The notes beneath the pieces were generated by a model that saw only the letters and a program-made list of their open reading frames with translations, was not told the DNA's origin and searched no databases. A stretch of DNA of 64,000 bases, from contig NZ_JAKSYL010000157.1 in NCBI RefSeq assembly GCF_022829515.1, positions 1 through 64,000 of the forward strand. The letters are read 5' to 3'. The stretch's first letter is position 1; each line of letters starts with the position of its first letter. Shown in pieces: positions 39,401-47,616 of the stretch. Position numbers and translations under genes: made by a program. The stretch is from Methylobacterium sp. J-048 (GTDB lineage: Bacteria; Pseudomonadota; Alphaproteobacteria; Rhizobiales; Beijerinckiaceae).

Positions 39401-39426
39401 GGAACATTCCTCTCATCGTCACCGTT
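39401..39426 (+). promoter_or_regulatory. EcfG (general stress sigma) type promoter for the CsbD gene
   Basis: GGAAC at 39401-39405 and CGTT at 39423-39426 are separated by exactly 17 bases, the consensus recognised by the alphaproteobacterial general-stress sigma factor EcfG under PhyR-NepR control. The element ends 50 bases before the CsbD-family ATG and points toward it. The fit is exact in both boxes and in spacing. Confidence 0.75.
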
Positions 39427-39476
39427 GCCATAACGATTGCGGCGCCGCCGCGAGAGATTGGACGGAAGGAAACGCC

Positions 39477-39668
39477 ATGAGCAGCACCACCGACAAGATC
39501 AAGGGCGCCGCCAACGAGGCCCTCGGCAAGGCCAAGCAGGGCATCGGCGACGTGACCAACAATGACAAGCTCAAGGCCGACGGCGCGGCGCAGGAGCTCA
39601 AGGGCAAGGCCCAGGGCACCGTGGGCGACGCGAAGAGCGCCGTGAAGTCGGCCACCGACAAGCTCTGA
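39477..39668 (+). CDS. CsbD family stress protein
   Basis: This is a 63-residue hydrophilic protein with the CsbD pattern: [20 protein letters not shown], then [32 protein letters not shown]. It is mostly charged and alanine-rich with repeating helices. CsbD proteins are abundant general-stress proteins of unknown biochemical role. A GGAAGGAAA ribosome site precedes the ATG. The EcfG-type promoter upstream fits stress control. A DUF1328 membrane protein gene follows 78 bases downstream. Confidence 0.92.
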   Translation: MSSTTDKIKGAANEALGKAKQGIGDVTNNDKLKADGAAQELKGKAQGTVGDAKSAVKSATDKL

Positions 39669-39745
39669 GATACCGGATGTGACCGGATCGGGATCCGCCT
39701 CCGGCGGGTTCCGGTCCTGAACCGACTGAACGTCGCGAGGTTGTC

Positions 39746-39922
39746 ATGATCGGTTGGGCTATCACGTTTCTCGTCGTCGCCCTCGTGGCGGCGCTCCTGG
39801 GCTTCGGCGGCATCGCCGGCACGGCCGTCGAGGCGGCCAAGATCATCTTCTTCGTGGCGATCGCCCTGTTCCTGGTCTCCGCCGTGTTCGGCGTGATGCG
39901 CGGGCGATCCCCAAGACTCTGA
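39746..39922 (+). CDS. DUF1328 (YtjA) family small membrane protein
   Basis: This is a 58-residue protein with two membrane segments: [21 protein letters not shown] and [20 protein letters not shown], separated by IAGTAVEAA. It is the usual DUF1328 size and pattern. The gene often accompanies stress genes such as csbD in alphaproteobacteria. The ATG at 39746 follows a GCGAGG stretch. Function unknown; the protein sits in the inner membrane. It is followed by a terminator-like hairpin at 39948. Confidence 0.88.
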   Translation: MIGWAITFLVVALVAALLGFGGIAGTAVEAAKIIFFVAIALFLVSAVFGVMRGRSPRL

Positions 39923-39947
39923 GCACCTGCAAAACGGCGGGTGATCC

Positions 39948-39980
39948 GGGGCGGTCCAGCGGGGCCGCCCCGTTTTGTTT
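39948..39980 (+). terminator. Rho-independent terminator after the DUF1328 gene
   Basis: The stem GGGGCGG / CCGCCCC has a 10-base loop and is directly followed by GTTTTGTTT. It lies 25 bases after the DUF1328 stop and separates the csbD-DUF1328 pair from the pseudouridine synthase gene. Confidence 0.8.
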
Positions 39981-40066
39981 GGCCGGCATCGATTCCTTTG
40001 CCACGGCGAGACCTCGGAGGCTCAACCCGTCTCGCCTGTCCGGGCCGGCTCTGATAAGGCCGGCGC

Positions 40067-41932
40067 ATGAGCGACTTGCCGAAAGACGATGTCCCGGGGG
40101 CTCCTGCCCAGCCGGACACAGAGACCACGCGTACCGAGCGTTGGAAGCCCACGACGGATGCGGGCAGCGAATCCGAGACGAAGCCTGACGGGCCGTCCTC
40201 GACGTCCGAGCCGAACCCGCATGAAAATACCGCGGCTTCGGAGCCCGCCGCCGAGGTGGCCGCCGACGCGCCGACCCCGCCGGGCGAGCGCATCGCCAAA
40301 GCGATGGCCCGGGCCGGCATCGCCTCGCGCCGTGACGCCGAGGCGATGATCCTGGCCGGGCGCGTGAGCGTCAACGGCGAGACGCTGACCTCGCCGGCGC
40401 GCAACGTCACGGACGACGACACGATCGTGATCGATGGCGAGCGCATGCCGGCCCGTGAGCGCAGCCGGCTGTGGATCTTCCACAAGCCGCGCGGCCTCGT
40501 CACCACGGCGCGCGACCCCGAAGGCCGCCAGACGGTGTTCGAGGTCCTGCCCGAGGACCTGCCCCGGGTGGTGGCGGTCGGCCGGCTCGACATCAACACC
40601 GAAGGTCTGCTGCTGCTCACCAACGATGGCGGCCTCGCCAAGGTGATCGCGCATCCCGATACCGGCTGGCTGCGCCGCTACCGCGTCCGCGCCCATGGCG
40701 ACACCGATCAGGCCCAGCTCGACACGCTGGCCAAGGGCGTGACCATCGACGGGATGGAATACGGCCCGGTCGAGGCGACCCTGGACCGGGTCCAGGGCGA
40801 CAATCTCTGGCTGACGCTGGGGCTGCGCGAGGGCAAGAACCGCGAGGTCAAGCGCATCCTCGAGCATCTCGGCCTGTCGGTGAACCGGCTGATCCGGCTG
40901 TCCTTCGGTCCGTTCCAGCTCGGCGATCTCGAGGTCGGCCTGGTCGAGGAGGTGCGCATGCGCGTCCTCAAGGACCAGCTCGGCAAGGCCCTGGCCGAGC
41001 AGGCCGGGGTCGATTTCGAGAGCCCGGTGCGCGAGCCGATCGGCGCCTTCGGCAGCCCCAAAAAGGCCGAGAAACATGTCGAGCGGGCGCCGTCCGCCGG
41101 CCGCAACGCCGCGCGGCCCGCGCCGGCACCCCGTGTCTCCACCGGCGGGGCCGGGTCCGGCCCGCGCAAGTCGGCCTGGCGGGCCGACGAGGACTCCGGC
41201 AAGCCGCGGGCCGCTCGCGTCCCGCGCCGGGGTACCGATCCGCGGGCCTCGCAGGCGGCCGCGGCCGAGCGCGGCCATGAGCGGGTCGGGTCGTTCCAGA
41301 AAGGCGATCGCCGGGTCGTGGTCGAGCGCCTGTCCGCGAGCCCGGTCGAGCCGGTCCAGGAGGAGAAGCCGCGGCGTCGCTACGCCGATCGCGGCGCGCC
41401 CGAGGGCGGGCAGCGCTCTGCGCCGGGTCGTCCGGATCGCGCCGGCTGGGACAGCCGCGGACCGGCGCCGCGGGGCGACAGGGGCCAGGGCGACCGTCCC
41501 GGGTACGGGGATCGCTCGGGACCGCGCGATTCGGCCCGGGGCGCACCCGGTCAGCGGGACGAGGCCCGACGGGACGACCGCCGTGACGGCCGGCCGGCCG
41601 GACGCAGCGATCGGCCGTACGGGGGCGGGTCGGCCGAGGGCGCCCCGCGCGGTGGCGGCGGCTTCCGGAGTGAGCGATCCGGGCCCGGCGGCAAGCCGGC
41701 CTTCGGCGGCCCCAAGCCCGGGGGCGGCGGGCGCCCCGGCGGCAAGCCGGGTGGCTTTGCCGGCAAGAGTTCCGGCGGCTTCGGTGGCAAGGCCCCCGGC
41801 GGCTATGCCGGCAAGGGTCCGGGCGCCAAGCCCGGTGGGCGTCCGGGCGGCTTCAAGGGGGGCGGCAAGCCCGGCGGCGGCGCAAGACCCGGTGGCGGCG
41901 GTGGCGGGCGTCCGCCGCGCGGAGGCCGATGA
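40067..41932 (+). CDS. RluB-type 23S rRNA pseudouridine synthase with long disordered tail
   Basis: This is a 621-residue RsuA/RluB-family pseudouridine synthase. After an acidic ~65-residue leader there is an S4 RNA-binding domain (ERIAKAMARAGIASRRDAEAM and the next ~35 residues). The catalytic domain carries D175 in VAVGRLDINTEGLLLLTNDG, then RYRVRAHGD and GKNREVKRILEHLGLSVNRLIR. The core is complete by about residue 340. The last ~280 residues are Arg/Gly/Pro/Asp-rich, ending in Gly-Lys-Pro-Gly repeats. RluB makes pseudouridine 2605 in 23S rRNA, but RluB versus RsuA/RluE cannot be settled by eye. The stop overlaps the rsmD start (ATGA). Confidence 0.9.
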   Translation: MSDLPKDDVPGAPAQPDTETTRTERWKPTTDAGSESETKPDGPSSTSEPNPHENTAASEPAAEVAADAPTPPGERIAKAMARAGIASRRDAEAMILAGRVSVNGETLTSPARNVTDDDTIVIDGERMPARERSRLWIFHKPRGLVTTARDPEGRQTVFEVLPEDLPRVVAVGRLDINTEGLLLLTNDGGLAKVIAHPDTGWLRRYRVRAHGDTDQAQLDTLAKGVTIDGMEYGPVEATLDRVQGDNLWLTLGLREGKNREVKRILEHLGLSVNRLIRLSFGPFQLGDLEVGLVEEVRMRVLKDQLGKALAEQAGVDFESPVREPIGAFGSPKKAEKHVERAPSAGRNAARPAPAPRVSTGGAGSGPRKSAWRADEDSGKPRAARVPRRGTDPRASQAAAAERGHERVGSFQKGDRRVVVERLSASPVEPVQEEKPRRRYADRGAPEGGQRSAPGRPDRAGWDSRGPAPRGDRGQGDRPGYGDRSGPRDSARGAPGQRDEARRDDRRDGRPAGRSDRPYGGGSAEGAPRGGGGFRSERSGPGGKPAFGGPKPGGGGRPGGKPGGFAGKSSGGFGGKAPGGYAGKGPGAKPGGRPGGFKGGGKPGGGARPGGGGGGRPPRGGR

Positions 41933-42486
41933 GAATCGTCGGCGGTGCGTGGCGCGGCCGCAAGCTGGCGACGCCGCGCACCGACGCGATCCGACCGACC
42001 TCGGACAGGCTTCGCGAATCCCTGTTCAACGTGCTGACGCATGCCTACGACGAAGCCGTCGTCGGCACGCGGGTGCTCGACCTGTTCGCCGGCACCGGTG
42101 CGCTGGGTTTCGAGGCGCTGTCGCGTGGCGCGGCCTACGCCCTCCTGGTCGACGAGGGCGCCGAGGCCCGTGCGGTGATTCGGTCGAACATCGAGGCCTT
42201 CGGCGCCGAGGGCGTGACCCGGCTGTTCCGGCGTGACGCGACCCGGCTCGGGCCGGCCGGCACCACGGCCCCGTTCTCGCTGGTCTTCTGCGATCCGCCG
42301 TACCATCGCGGACTGGCGCCCCAGGCGCTCGCGAGCGCGGCCGGCGGGGCGTGGCTCACCCCCGGGGCCCTGGTCGTCGTCGAAGAAGCCGAGGACGTGC
42401 AGCTCGCATGGCCCGAGGGCTTCACCGCGCTGGAGCGCCGTGTCTACGGCGACACCGCCGTGGCCGTGGCACGCTTCGCCGCCTGA
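41929..42486 (+). CDS. rsmD: 16S rRNA (guanine966-N2)-methyltransferase (RsmD)
   Basis: RsmD N2-methylates G966 of 16S rRNA on the assembled 30S subunit. The 185-residue product shows MRIVGGAWRGRKLATP, RPTSDRLRESLFNVL, the SAM-binding VLDLFAGTGALGFEALSRGA, and the catalytic (N/D)PPY motif as FCDPPYHRG. The length is typical. It overlaps the end of the pseudouridine synthase gene by four bases (ATGA), so the two rRNA modification genes are translationally coupled. Confidence 0.94.
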   Translation: MRIVGGAWRGRKLATPRTDAIRPTSDRLRESLFNVLTHAYDEAVVGTRVLDLFAGTGALGFEALSRGAAYALLVDEGAEARAVIRSNIEAFGAEGVTRLFRRDATRLGPAGTTAPFSLVFCDPPYHRGLAPQALASAAGGAWLTPGALVVVEEAEDVQLAWPEGFTALERRVYGDTAVAVARFAA

Positions 42487-42493
42487 CCGCACC

Positions 42494-42847
42494 TCACGGG
42501 CCAGTGCCCGACCCGAGCTCCGGCCCGAAATGGATCGCCAGCCAGATCGTCGGCGAATCGGTCTCCTCGACGCGGTGCCGGCGATGGGGCTCGATCAGGA
42601 CGGTATCGCCCGCCGAGAGCCTGCGCGGTTCCGCCTCGTCGGCGAAACGCAGTGCGGCGGATCCCGTCAGCACCGCCACCCATTCGGCATGGGGCTGGTC
42701 GTCATAGAAGCCCGGCGGGCTCGCCTGACCGGTCGAGACGATGCGCTCGACTCGTAAACCGGGCGCCGAAAGCAGGACCGTGACGACCTCTTCGCGCGCG
42801 TCAAGGGCAAGATCCGCGAAGAGGTTGGAGACGTGTAAGGCGGTCAT
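42494..42847 (-). CDS. Cupin domain protein
   Basis: This is a 117-residue single-domain cupin. Metal-binding motif 1 reads ASPPGFYDDQPHAEWVAVLTGSAALRF (H and E), and motif 2 reads LSAGDTVLIEPHRRHRVEETD (H residues). It is a small cytoplasmic barrel likely to bind a divalent metal and a small ligand; the substrate is unknown. ATG at 42847 follows GGGAGACGGG; the frame is open to 42871. It is convergent with rsmD. Confidence 0.85.
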   Translation of the reverse strand: MTALHVSNLFADLALDAREEVVTVLLSAPGLRVERIVSTGQASPPGFYDDQPHAEWVAVLTGSAALRFADEAEPRRLSAGDTVLIEPHRRHRVEETDSPTIWLAIHFGPELGSGTGP

Positions 42848-42926
42848 CCCCGTCTCCCGAATCAGGATCACGAAGGGACGTGCGCCGCATAGCGCGGCCG
42901 GTCAACCGCCACGACCGTTGGCTGCT

Positions 42927-43379
42927 TCAGGCCGACGGCGCGGCGCCGTTGGTCGCAGTAGCCCGCTGCAGAACGCTATCCGCAGACACGCTCGCGTTGC
43001 CGATCCGGGCGGCGGATTTCACCAGCGCGATGACATCCCGGCGCATCTGGTCGTCGGCGATATGATTGTAGGCGCGCAGGAGTTCCACGGCCCCGGCCAC
43101 CCGGAGCAGCGCCGGGCCGTTCTCGGTCGCGGCTTCCGGCTCGGGCTCGAAGAAGCTCGACACCGGCACGCCGAGGCGCTCGGCAATCGCCTGGAGGCGC
43201 CCGGCCCCGACGCGGTTCTTGCCGGTCTCGTACTTCTGAACCTGCTGGAAGCTGACGCCCAGCGCGCTTGCCAGCGCGGACTGGCTCAGCCCGTTCGCCG
43301 CTCGCAGGAAGGCGATGCGGCTGCCGACCCCGTGATCGATGGCCGTGGTCTGCTTCGGCTTGGGGGTCGGGTTGGACAT
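42927..43379 (-). CDS. XRE-family helix-turn-helix regulator
   Basis: This is a 150-residue DNA-binding protein with a Cro/C1-type HTH at ~18-72: GSRIAFLRAANGLSQSALASALGVSFQQVQKYETGKNRVGAGRLQAIAERLGVPVSSFF. The remaining C-terminus is helical (LLRVAGAVELLRAYNHIADDQMRRDVIALVKSAARI). This size and pattern is common among Rhizobiales regulators of the SinR-like type. The upstream 385-base gap carries its likely promoter. Targets are unknown. Confidence 0.88.
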   Translation of the reverse strand: MSNPTPKPKQTTAIDHGVGSRIAFLRAANGLSQSALASALGVSFQQVQKYETGKNRVGAGRLQAIAERLGVPVSSFFEPEPEAATENGPALLRVAGAVELLRAYNHIADDQMRRDVIALVKSAARIGNASVSADSVLQRATATNGAAPSA

Positions 43380-43764
43380 GATCGTGGGTCCGAGCTTCGT
43401 TTAGGTTGCGGCGGGCGTGGTCGTGCGGACCCTGGCCGCAGCTCACAACCAACAGGTGCAACATCACGCGGCCAAGGTCCAGACGTGACGCATGTTAGTG
43501 CCACAGTGCAGCCGAGTGTGCAACGAATGGTCACGCTTGCAGGATCATGCAGCACGAGCATAGCCGCCTCGGTTTCGCAGTTACGCCGAGGCGATCGACA
43601 CAGAGAATCACGACCGATCAATTCTACGGATACCGGCTACGCAGACCGGGACTTTCCGGCAATGATCGCGCGCGCGGGATTGCCTATGGCCCAAGTGATT
43701 TGGTAATTTTTAAACTGATCGGCAGCGAAGAGCCCAAGGTTCGGTCGGCGCAGGGTCTTGCCGG
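43380..43764. other. Intergenic gap, no gene supported
   Basis: This gap lies between the XRE regulator and the alpha/beta hydrolase (both - strand). Bases around 43690-43725 are A/T-rich (GGTAATTTTTAAACTGATC) and resemble a weak promoter or transcription end, but no clear hairpin or gene is visible. The short open frames here overlap the hydrolase end in other frames. Confidence 0.5.
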
Positions 43765-44703
43765 TCAAGCCGCCGGGCCGAGCCAGTCCGTGACGATGCG
43801 AAGTTGAGTCTCGTCCAGCAGAGCCGGCGCGTGACCGCAATCCGGGATCTCGACCCGCTCGACGGGCGGGCCGCGGCGGGTCATCTCATCCGCCGTCGAA
43901 GCGAGAAGCAATTCCGAGTTCTGGCCGCGCAGCAGCAGGACCGGACAGGTAATCGCGTCCCATTCACGCCACATGCTGACGCTGTAGACCCGGCCGGGCC
44001 GGAACGCGTCGCCGATGGCCGGGTCGTGGTGGGGGCGCCAGCCGCCGTGGGGCTCGGGAAAGAAACTGTGTTTGGCGATGTGGCGCCACTGCTCGTCCGT
44101 CAGCGGTCCGAAGGCCGCCAGGACGGTCCGCAGGCGTGATTCGCCCGAGGCCAGGTTGTGGTGGAGCCGTGGCGCATCGCGCAGCCGCGTCCCGATATGG
44201 CGGATCGGCGCCCAGGGCAGGAACGGCCCGACATCGTTGATGACCATGCGGCGGATCGGCGTGTTGTCCGAGGCCGCCAGCACCATGCCGGTGAGTCCGC
44301 CGAGCGACGTGCCGACCCAGTCGATCTTACCCTTGACCCGCAGGTGCCCGATCAGCGCCGCCATGTCGGCGGCGTATTGAGGCAGGGCGTAGAATTCCGG
44401 ATCCTTCAACCACCCGCTCAAGCCCCGCCCGGGCAGGTCCGGGCACACGACCCGGTAGCCCATCTTGGCCAGCTTGTAGCCCAGCGGATCGAAATCGCGA
44501 CCCTGCCGGCTCAGGCCGTGGACGCACACGACCACGTGCGGGCTGTCCGGCTCGCCCCATTCGACATAGGCGATGCGGTGGAAATCGTGCGGCGCGTAGG
44601 CCGCGAAATGTCCGGTCCGAAATGGCACGTCGGCGCGGCTGAGATCGTCCAGGCGCGGCATCGTCTCGGATGCCGCGACCGGCTCGGCGGTGAGCGCGGT
44701 CAC
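43765..44703 (-). CDS. Alpha/beta hydrolase
   Basis: This is a 312-residue alpha/beta hydrolase. The oxyanion-hole motif is VVCVHGLSRQGRDFDPLG, the nucleophile elbow is VGTSLGGLTG (Ser), and the catalytic His is in PDCGHAPALLDE. The fold length is normal with a cap region (FLPWAPIRHIGTRLRDAP). It starts with GTG at 44703, overlapping the phasin stop by four bases (GTGA), so it is coupled to the phasin gene. A role in polyhydroxyalkanoate or ester turnover is suggested by that pairing only; the substrate is unknown. ATG at 44661 is the alternative start. Confidence 0.85.
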   Translation of the reverse strand: MTALTAEPVAASETMPRLDDLSRADVPFRTGHFAAYAPHDFHRIAYVEWGEPDSPHVVVCVHGLSRQGRDFDPLGYKLAKMGYRVVCPDLPGRGLSGWLKDPEFYALPQYAADMAALIGHLRVKGKIDWVGTSLGGLTGMVLAASDNTPIRRMVINDVGPFLPWAPIRHIGTRLRDAPRLHHNLASGESRLRTVLAAFGPLTDEQWRHIAKHSFFPEPHGGWRPHHDPAIGDAFRPGRVYSVSMWREWDAITCPVLLLRGQNSELLLASTADEMTRRGPPVERVEIPDCGHAPALLDETQLRIVTDWLGPAA

Positions 44704-45239
44704 GGCGTCTCCGTACGGGCGGCAGCTTCGCGGGCGAGGCGGCTGGTGGTCTGGTGGAGATCGACCATCTGATCGGTGAGGCGGCGCGACTGCTCCTGCA
44801 TGAACGTGACGTGCAAAGCCGCCACTTCGCGGGCGTCCGCGGCCTTGGCGAGGCGCTCGGCGAAGTCCAGCGAGGCGCGGACGTTGGTATCCGACGCGAC
44901 CAGCATGCGGTGGCCGATCTCCCGCATCGCCGCCAGGGTGTGTCCGGCATTGTCCTCGAACGCGTTGTAGAGCCGCGCGCCGGCAGCCTCCCATTGCTCG
45001 CGCGTCTTGCGCGCGCCCGCGACGTTGCTGTCCGAAAGCTGGTGTGCCGTCTCGCGACTCGATCCCATCACCGAGCGCCAGCCCTCGAAGCTCTGCGCCA
45101 TCGAGGTCTCGAAGGCGTTGAGCGCCATCTCGCCGGCTTCGGCGAAATGCTCGTAGGCCTCCCGGACCCGCGCCAGGCTGCCCTCGGCAATGTCGCGCCC
45201 GGCCTGGGGTGGGACCGTCGGCAGGTTGTCGTTCTTCAC
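44700..45239 (-). CDS. Phasin family protein
   Basis: This is a 179-residue helical protein of the phasin family (granule-associated protein type). The pattern includes RVREAYEHFAEAGEMALNAFETSMAQSFEGWRSV, FEDNAGHTLAAMREIGHRMLVASDTNVRASLDFAERLAKAADAREVAALHVTFMQEQSRRLTDQM. Phasins coat polyhydroxyalkanoate granules. GTG at 45239 is chosen because GGGAGAGG lies just upstream; the frame is open further. It is translationally coupled to the downstream alpha/beta hydrolase and is divergent from the acyl-CoA synthetase gene. Confidence 0.88.
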   Translation of the reverse strand: MKNDNLPTVPPQAGRDIAEGSLARVREAYEHFAEAGEMALNAFETSMAQSFEGWRSVMGSSRETAHQLSDSNVAGARKTREQWEAAGARLYNAFEDNAGHTLAAMREIGHRMLVASDTNVRASLDFAERLAKAADAREVAALHVTFMQEQSRRLTDQMVDLHQTTSRLAREAAARTETP

Positions 45240-45493
45240 AAGCCTCTCCCGCGTGACGCCCGTCCTAGACGCCTCAATGGACCGCACGACCGGCATCCGC
45301 CAGGGCGGGACCGTCGTCAACCACCCCGGCGTGACAGACCATTTGATCGCTCCATCAGGCTTCCGTGCGCTCGGAGCAGTGTGATGACCGGTTCCACTTG
45401 TAACCGGCGCGCCGATTGACAGTCCGGACGGACACGACGTCATCTCGACGTTGAGCGCGCGCCACGCCAACCGCCCGGTCAAAAGGCAGAACC

Positions 45494-47158
45494 ATGACGG
45501 AGACGAATCCGCCCCGAGCGGGCTCTCGGGAGTCCCACCGCCACCCGTTCGAGACCGGGCTCGACCGGACGCCGGCGAATTACGTGCCGCTGACGCCGGT
45601 GAGCTTGCTGGCCCGGGCGGCGGCTTCCGTGGGCGCGCGGGTCGCCATCATCGACGGGGCGCGGCGCCTGACCTACGCCGACCTGTACCGCCGTTGCCGC
45701 CGCCTCGCCTCCGGGCTCGCGCGGCGGGGAATCGGGCACCTCGATACGGTGGCGATCCTGGCGCCGAACGTCGCCGAGATGATCGAGGCGCATTTCGCCG
45801 TGCCGATGCTCGGCGGCGTGCTGAACCCGCTGAACACCCGCCTCGATCCCGCGACCATCGCGTTCTCCCTCGACCATGGCGGCGCCCGGATTTTGTTCGT
45901 CGAAGCCGAATACGGCGAACTGGCCGCCAAGGCGCTGGCCGACCGAGCCCAAGTGATCCTGGTGGTGGAGATCGGTGCCACCGGCATCGCCGGCGCGATC
46001 CCCTACGAGTCCCTGCTGGACGAGGGCGACCCGGACTACGCCTGGGCCGGCCCTGTGGACGAGTGGCAGTCGCTCTGCCTGCTCTACACCTCCGGCACGA
46101 CCGGCGACCCGAAGGGCGCCGTCTACAGCCATCGCGGCGCCTACCTGCAGGCGCTCGGCAACGCGGTCACCTTCGGCCTCACCGGCGAGAGCGCCTATCT
46201 CTGGACGCTGCCGATATTCCATTGCAGCGGCTGGTCCTACCCCTGGGCGAGCGTGGCGGCCTGCGCGACCCAGATCTGCCTGCGCAAGGTCGAGCCGGCG
46301 GCGATCTTCCGGCTGATCGCCGAGCATGGCGTGACCCACTTGTGCGGCGCGCCGATCGTGCTCTCGATGATCGCCCACGCGCCGGCGTCGGACCGCGTGC
46401 CGTTCCGGCAGCGCGTGCGCTGTGCGGTCGGCGGCGCCGCGCCGTCCTCGACCATCATCCGCACCATGGAGAAGCTCGGCTTTCAGGTGACGCATCTCTA
46501 CGGCGCCACTGAGAGCTACGGCCCGGCCACCGTCTGTCTGGAGCAGCCCGACTGGGCCGACCTGCCGGAGGAGGACCGCTACGCCCGGATGGCGCGCCAG
46601 GGCGTGGCGCTCGCGACCGTCGAGGGCGTCGTCGTGGTCGATGCGGCCAGCGACCGACCGGTGCCGCAGGACGGCATCACGGTCGGCGAGATCTGCCTGC
46701 GCGGCAACACCGTGATGAAGGGCTATCTCGGCAATCCCGACGCCACGGCGCAGGCGCTCGCCGGCGGCTGGTACCACACCGGCGACCTCGCGGTCTGGCA
46801 CCCCGACGGCGCCGTGGAGATCAAGGACCGGGCCAAGGACATCATCATCTCGGGCGGCGAGAACATCTCCAGCCTGGAGGTCGAGGAGGTGCTGATGCGC
46901 CATCCCGCGGTGATGCTGGCAGCCGTGGTTGCCCGGCCCGACGCTACCTGGGGCGAGAGCCCCTGCGCGTTCTTGGAGATGAAGCCCGGCGCGTCCGCCC
47001 CCACCGACCGGGACCTGATCGATTTCTGCCGGGAGCGGATGGCCCGGTTCAAGGTGCCCAAGACGGTGGTGTTCGGCCCTCTGCCCAAGACCTCGACCGG
47101 CAAGATCCAGAAATTCGTCCTGCGCGAGCAGGCCCGGGGGCTGTCCAATTCCATCTGA
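45494..47158 (+). CDS. Acyl-CoA synthetase (AMP-forming)
   Basis: This is a 554-residue ANL-superfamily ligase that activates a carboxylic acid via acyl-AMP to acyl-CoA. AMP-binding motif: LLYTSGTTGDPKGAVYSHRG; core: VTHLYGATESYGPATV; C-terminal GWYHTGDLAVWHPDGAVEIKDRAKDIIISGGENIS; catalytic lysine in KTSTGKIQK. It is similar to medium/short-chain fatty acyl-CoA synthetases. The neighbouring kinase, SDR, dehydrogenase and thiolase suggest it could load a hydroxy- or oxo-acid, such as levulinate (LvaE-like); this is inferred. It is divergent from the phasin gene. Confidence 0.9.
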   Translation: MTETNPPRAGSRESHRHPFETGLDRTPANYVPLTPVSLLARAAASVGARVAIIDGARRLTYADLYRRCRRLASGLARRGIGHLDTVAILAPNVAEMIEAHFAVPMLGGVLNPLNTRLDPATIAFSLDHGGARILFVEAEYGELAAKALADRAQVILVVEIGATGIAGAIPYESLLDEGDPDYAWAGPVDEWQSLCLLYTSGTTGDPKGAVYSHRGAYLQALGNAVTFGLTGESAYLWTLPIFHCSGWSYPWASVAACATQICLRKVEPAAIFRLIAEHGVTHLCGAPIVLSMIAHAPASDRVPFRQRVRCAVGGAAPSSTIIRTMEKLGFQVTHLYGATESYGPATVCLEQPDWADLPEEDRYARMARQGVALATVEGVVVVDAASDRPVPQDGITVGEICLRGNTVMKGYLGNPDATAQALAGGWYHTGDLAVWHPDGAVEIKDRAKDIIISGGENISSLEVEEVLMRHPAVMLAAVVARPDATWGESPCAFLEMKPGASAPTDRDLIDFCRERMARFKVPKTVVFGPLPKTSTGKIQKFVLREQARGLSNSI

Positions 47159-47176
47159 CGCAACCTGCCCGACCCT

Positions 47177-47256
47177 CGCCCTGATCCTGAGGAGCCCGCG
47201 CCAGCGTGCTCCTTCGAGGGCTTCGCTTCGCTGCGCCGCCTCAGGATAAGGGGGCG
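47177..47256 (+). repeat. Dispersed palindromic repeat, CCCTCATCCTGAGG family (copy 2, diverged)
   Basis: CGCCCTGATCCTGAGG (47177-47192) and CCTCAGGATAAGGGGGCG (47239-47256) are inverted arms, with an inner CTCCTTCGAGGG segment as in the other copies. It sits between the convergent ends of the acyl-CoA synthetase and DUF6285 genes and may act as a bidirectional terminator. It is shorter and more diverged than copies 1 and 3. Confidence 0.75.
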
Positions 47257-47281
47257 CGTTGAATGTCCCCGGGTTTGACCC

Positions 47282-47614
47282 TCACGCTCCGGGCTTCGAC
47301 GGCTTCCAGATGTCGGCGGCGGCCTCGGCGGCAGCGGTGAGGGCGGCGTGCAGCTCCGGATCGGCATCGCGCGCGCCGGTTCGGATTGCCCGGACCAGAT
47401 CGTCCAACGCGTCATCGCCGGCACCGGCGAGCACCCGCGCGCCGGTCTCCCTCAGCCGATCCGCCTGCGCGATCTCGCGGGCGGCGATGCCGATGGCGTT
47501 GGCGACCATCAGGGCGACGTAGCGCGGCCGTCCGGTGAGGCCGGGGACGACTTCGTCCGTCAGCGCCCGGCGGGCGGCGTCGAGGAGCGCGGCGCCGGAG
47601 GGTTCGTCCTGCAT
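47282..47614 (-). CDS. DUF6285-type small protein, possible kinase partner (LvaB-like)
   Basis: This is a 110-residue helical, alanine-rich protein (LLDAARRALTDEVVPGLTGRPRYVALMVANAIGIAAREI). It fits the family usually annotated DUF6285 and found next to APH-type kinases in acyl-CoA catabolic clusters. Its start lies just two bases from the kinase stop, so it is tightly coupled. In the levulinate operon of Pseudomonas putida a protein of similar size (LvaB) is required for the LvaA kinase; the same role is inferred here. Homology to LvaB cannot be confirmed by eye. Confidence 0.65.
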   Translation of the reverse strand: MQDEPSGAALLDAARRALTDEVVPGLTGRPRYVALMVANAIGIAAREIAQADRLRETGARVLAGAGDDALDDLVRAIRTGARDADPELHAALTAAAEAAADIWKPSKPGA

Positions 47615-47616
47615 GC

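Noticed and set aside
43547-43807. 86-codon + strand frame in the gap before the hydrolase
   Set aside because: It overlaps the hydrolase C-terminus antisense, has no convincing ribosome site and no family features.
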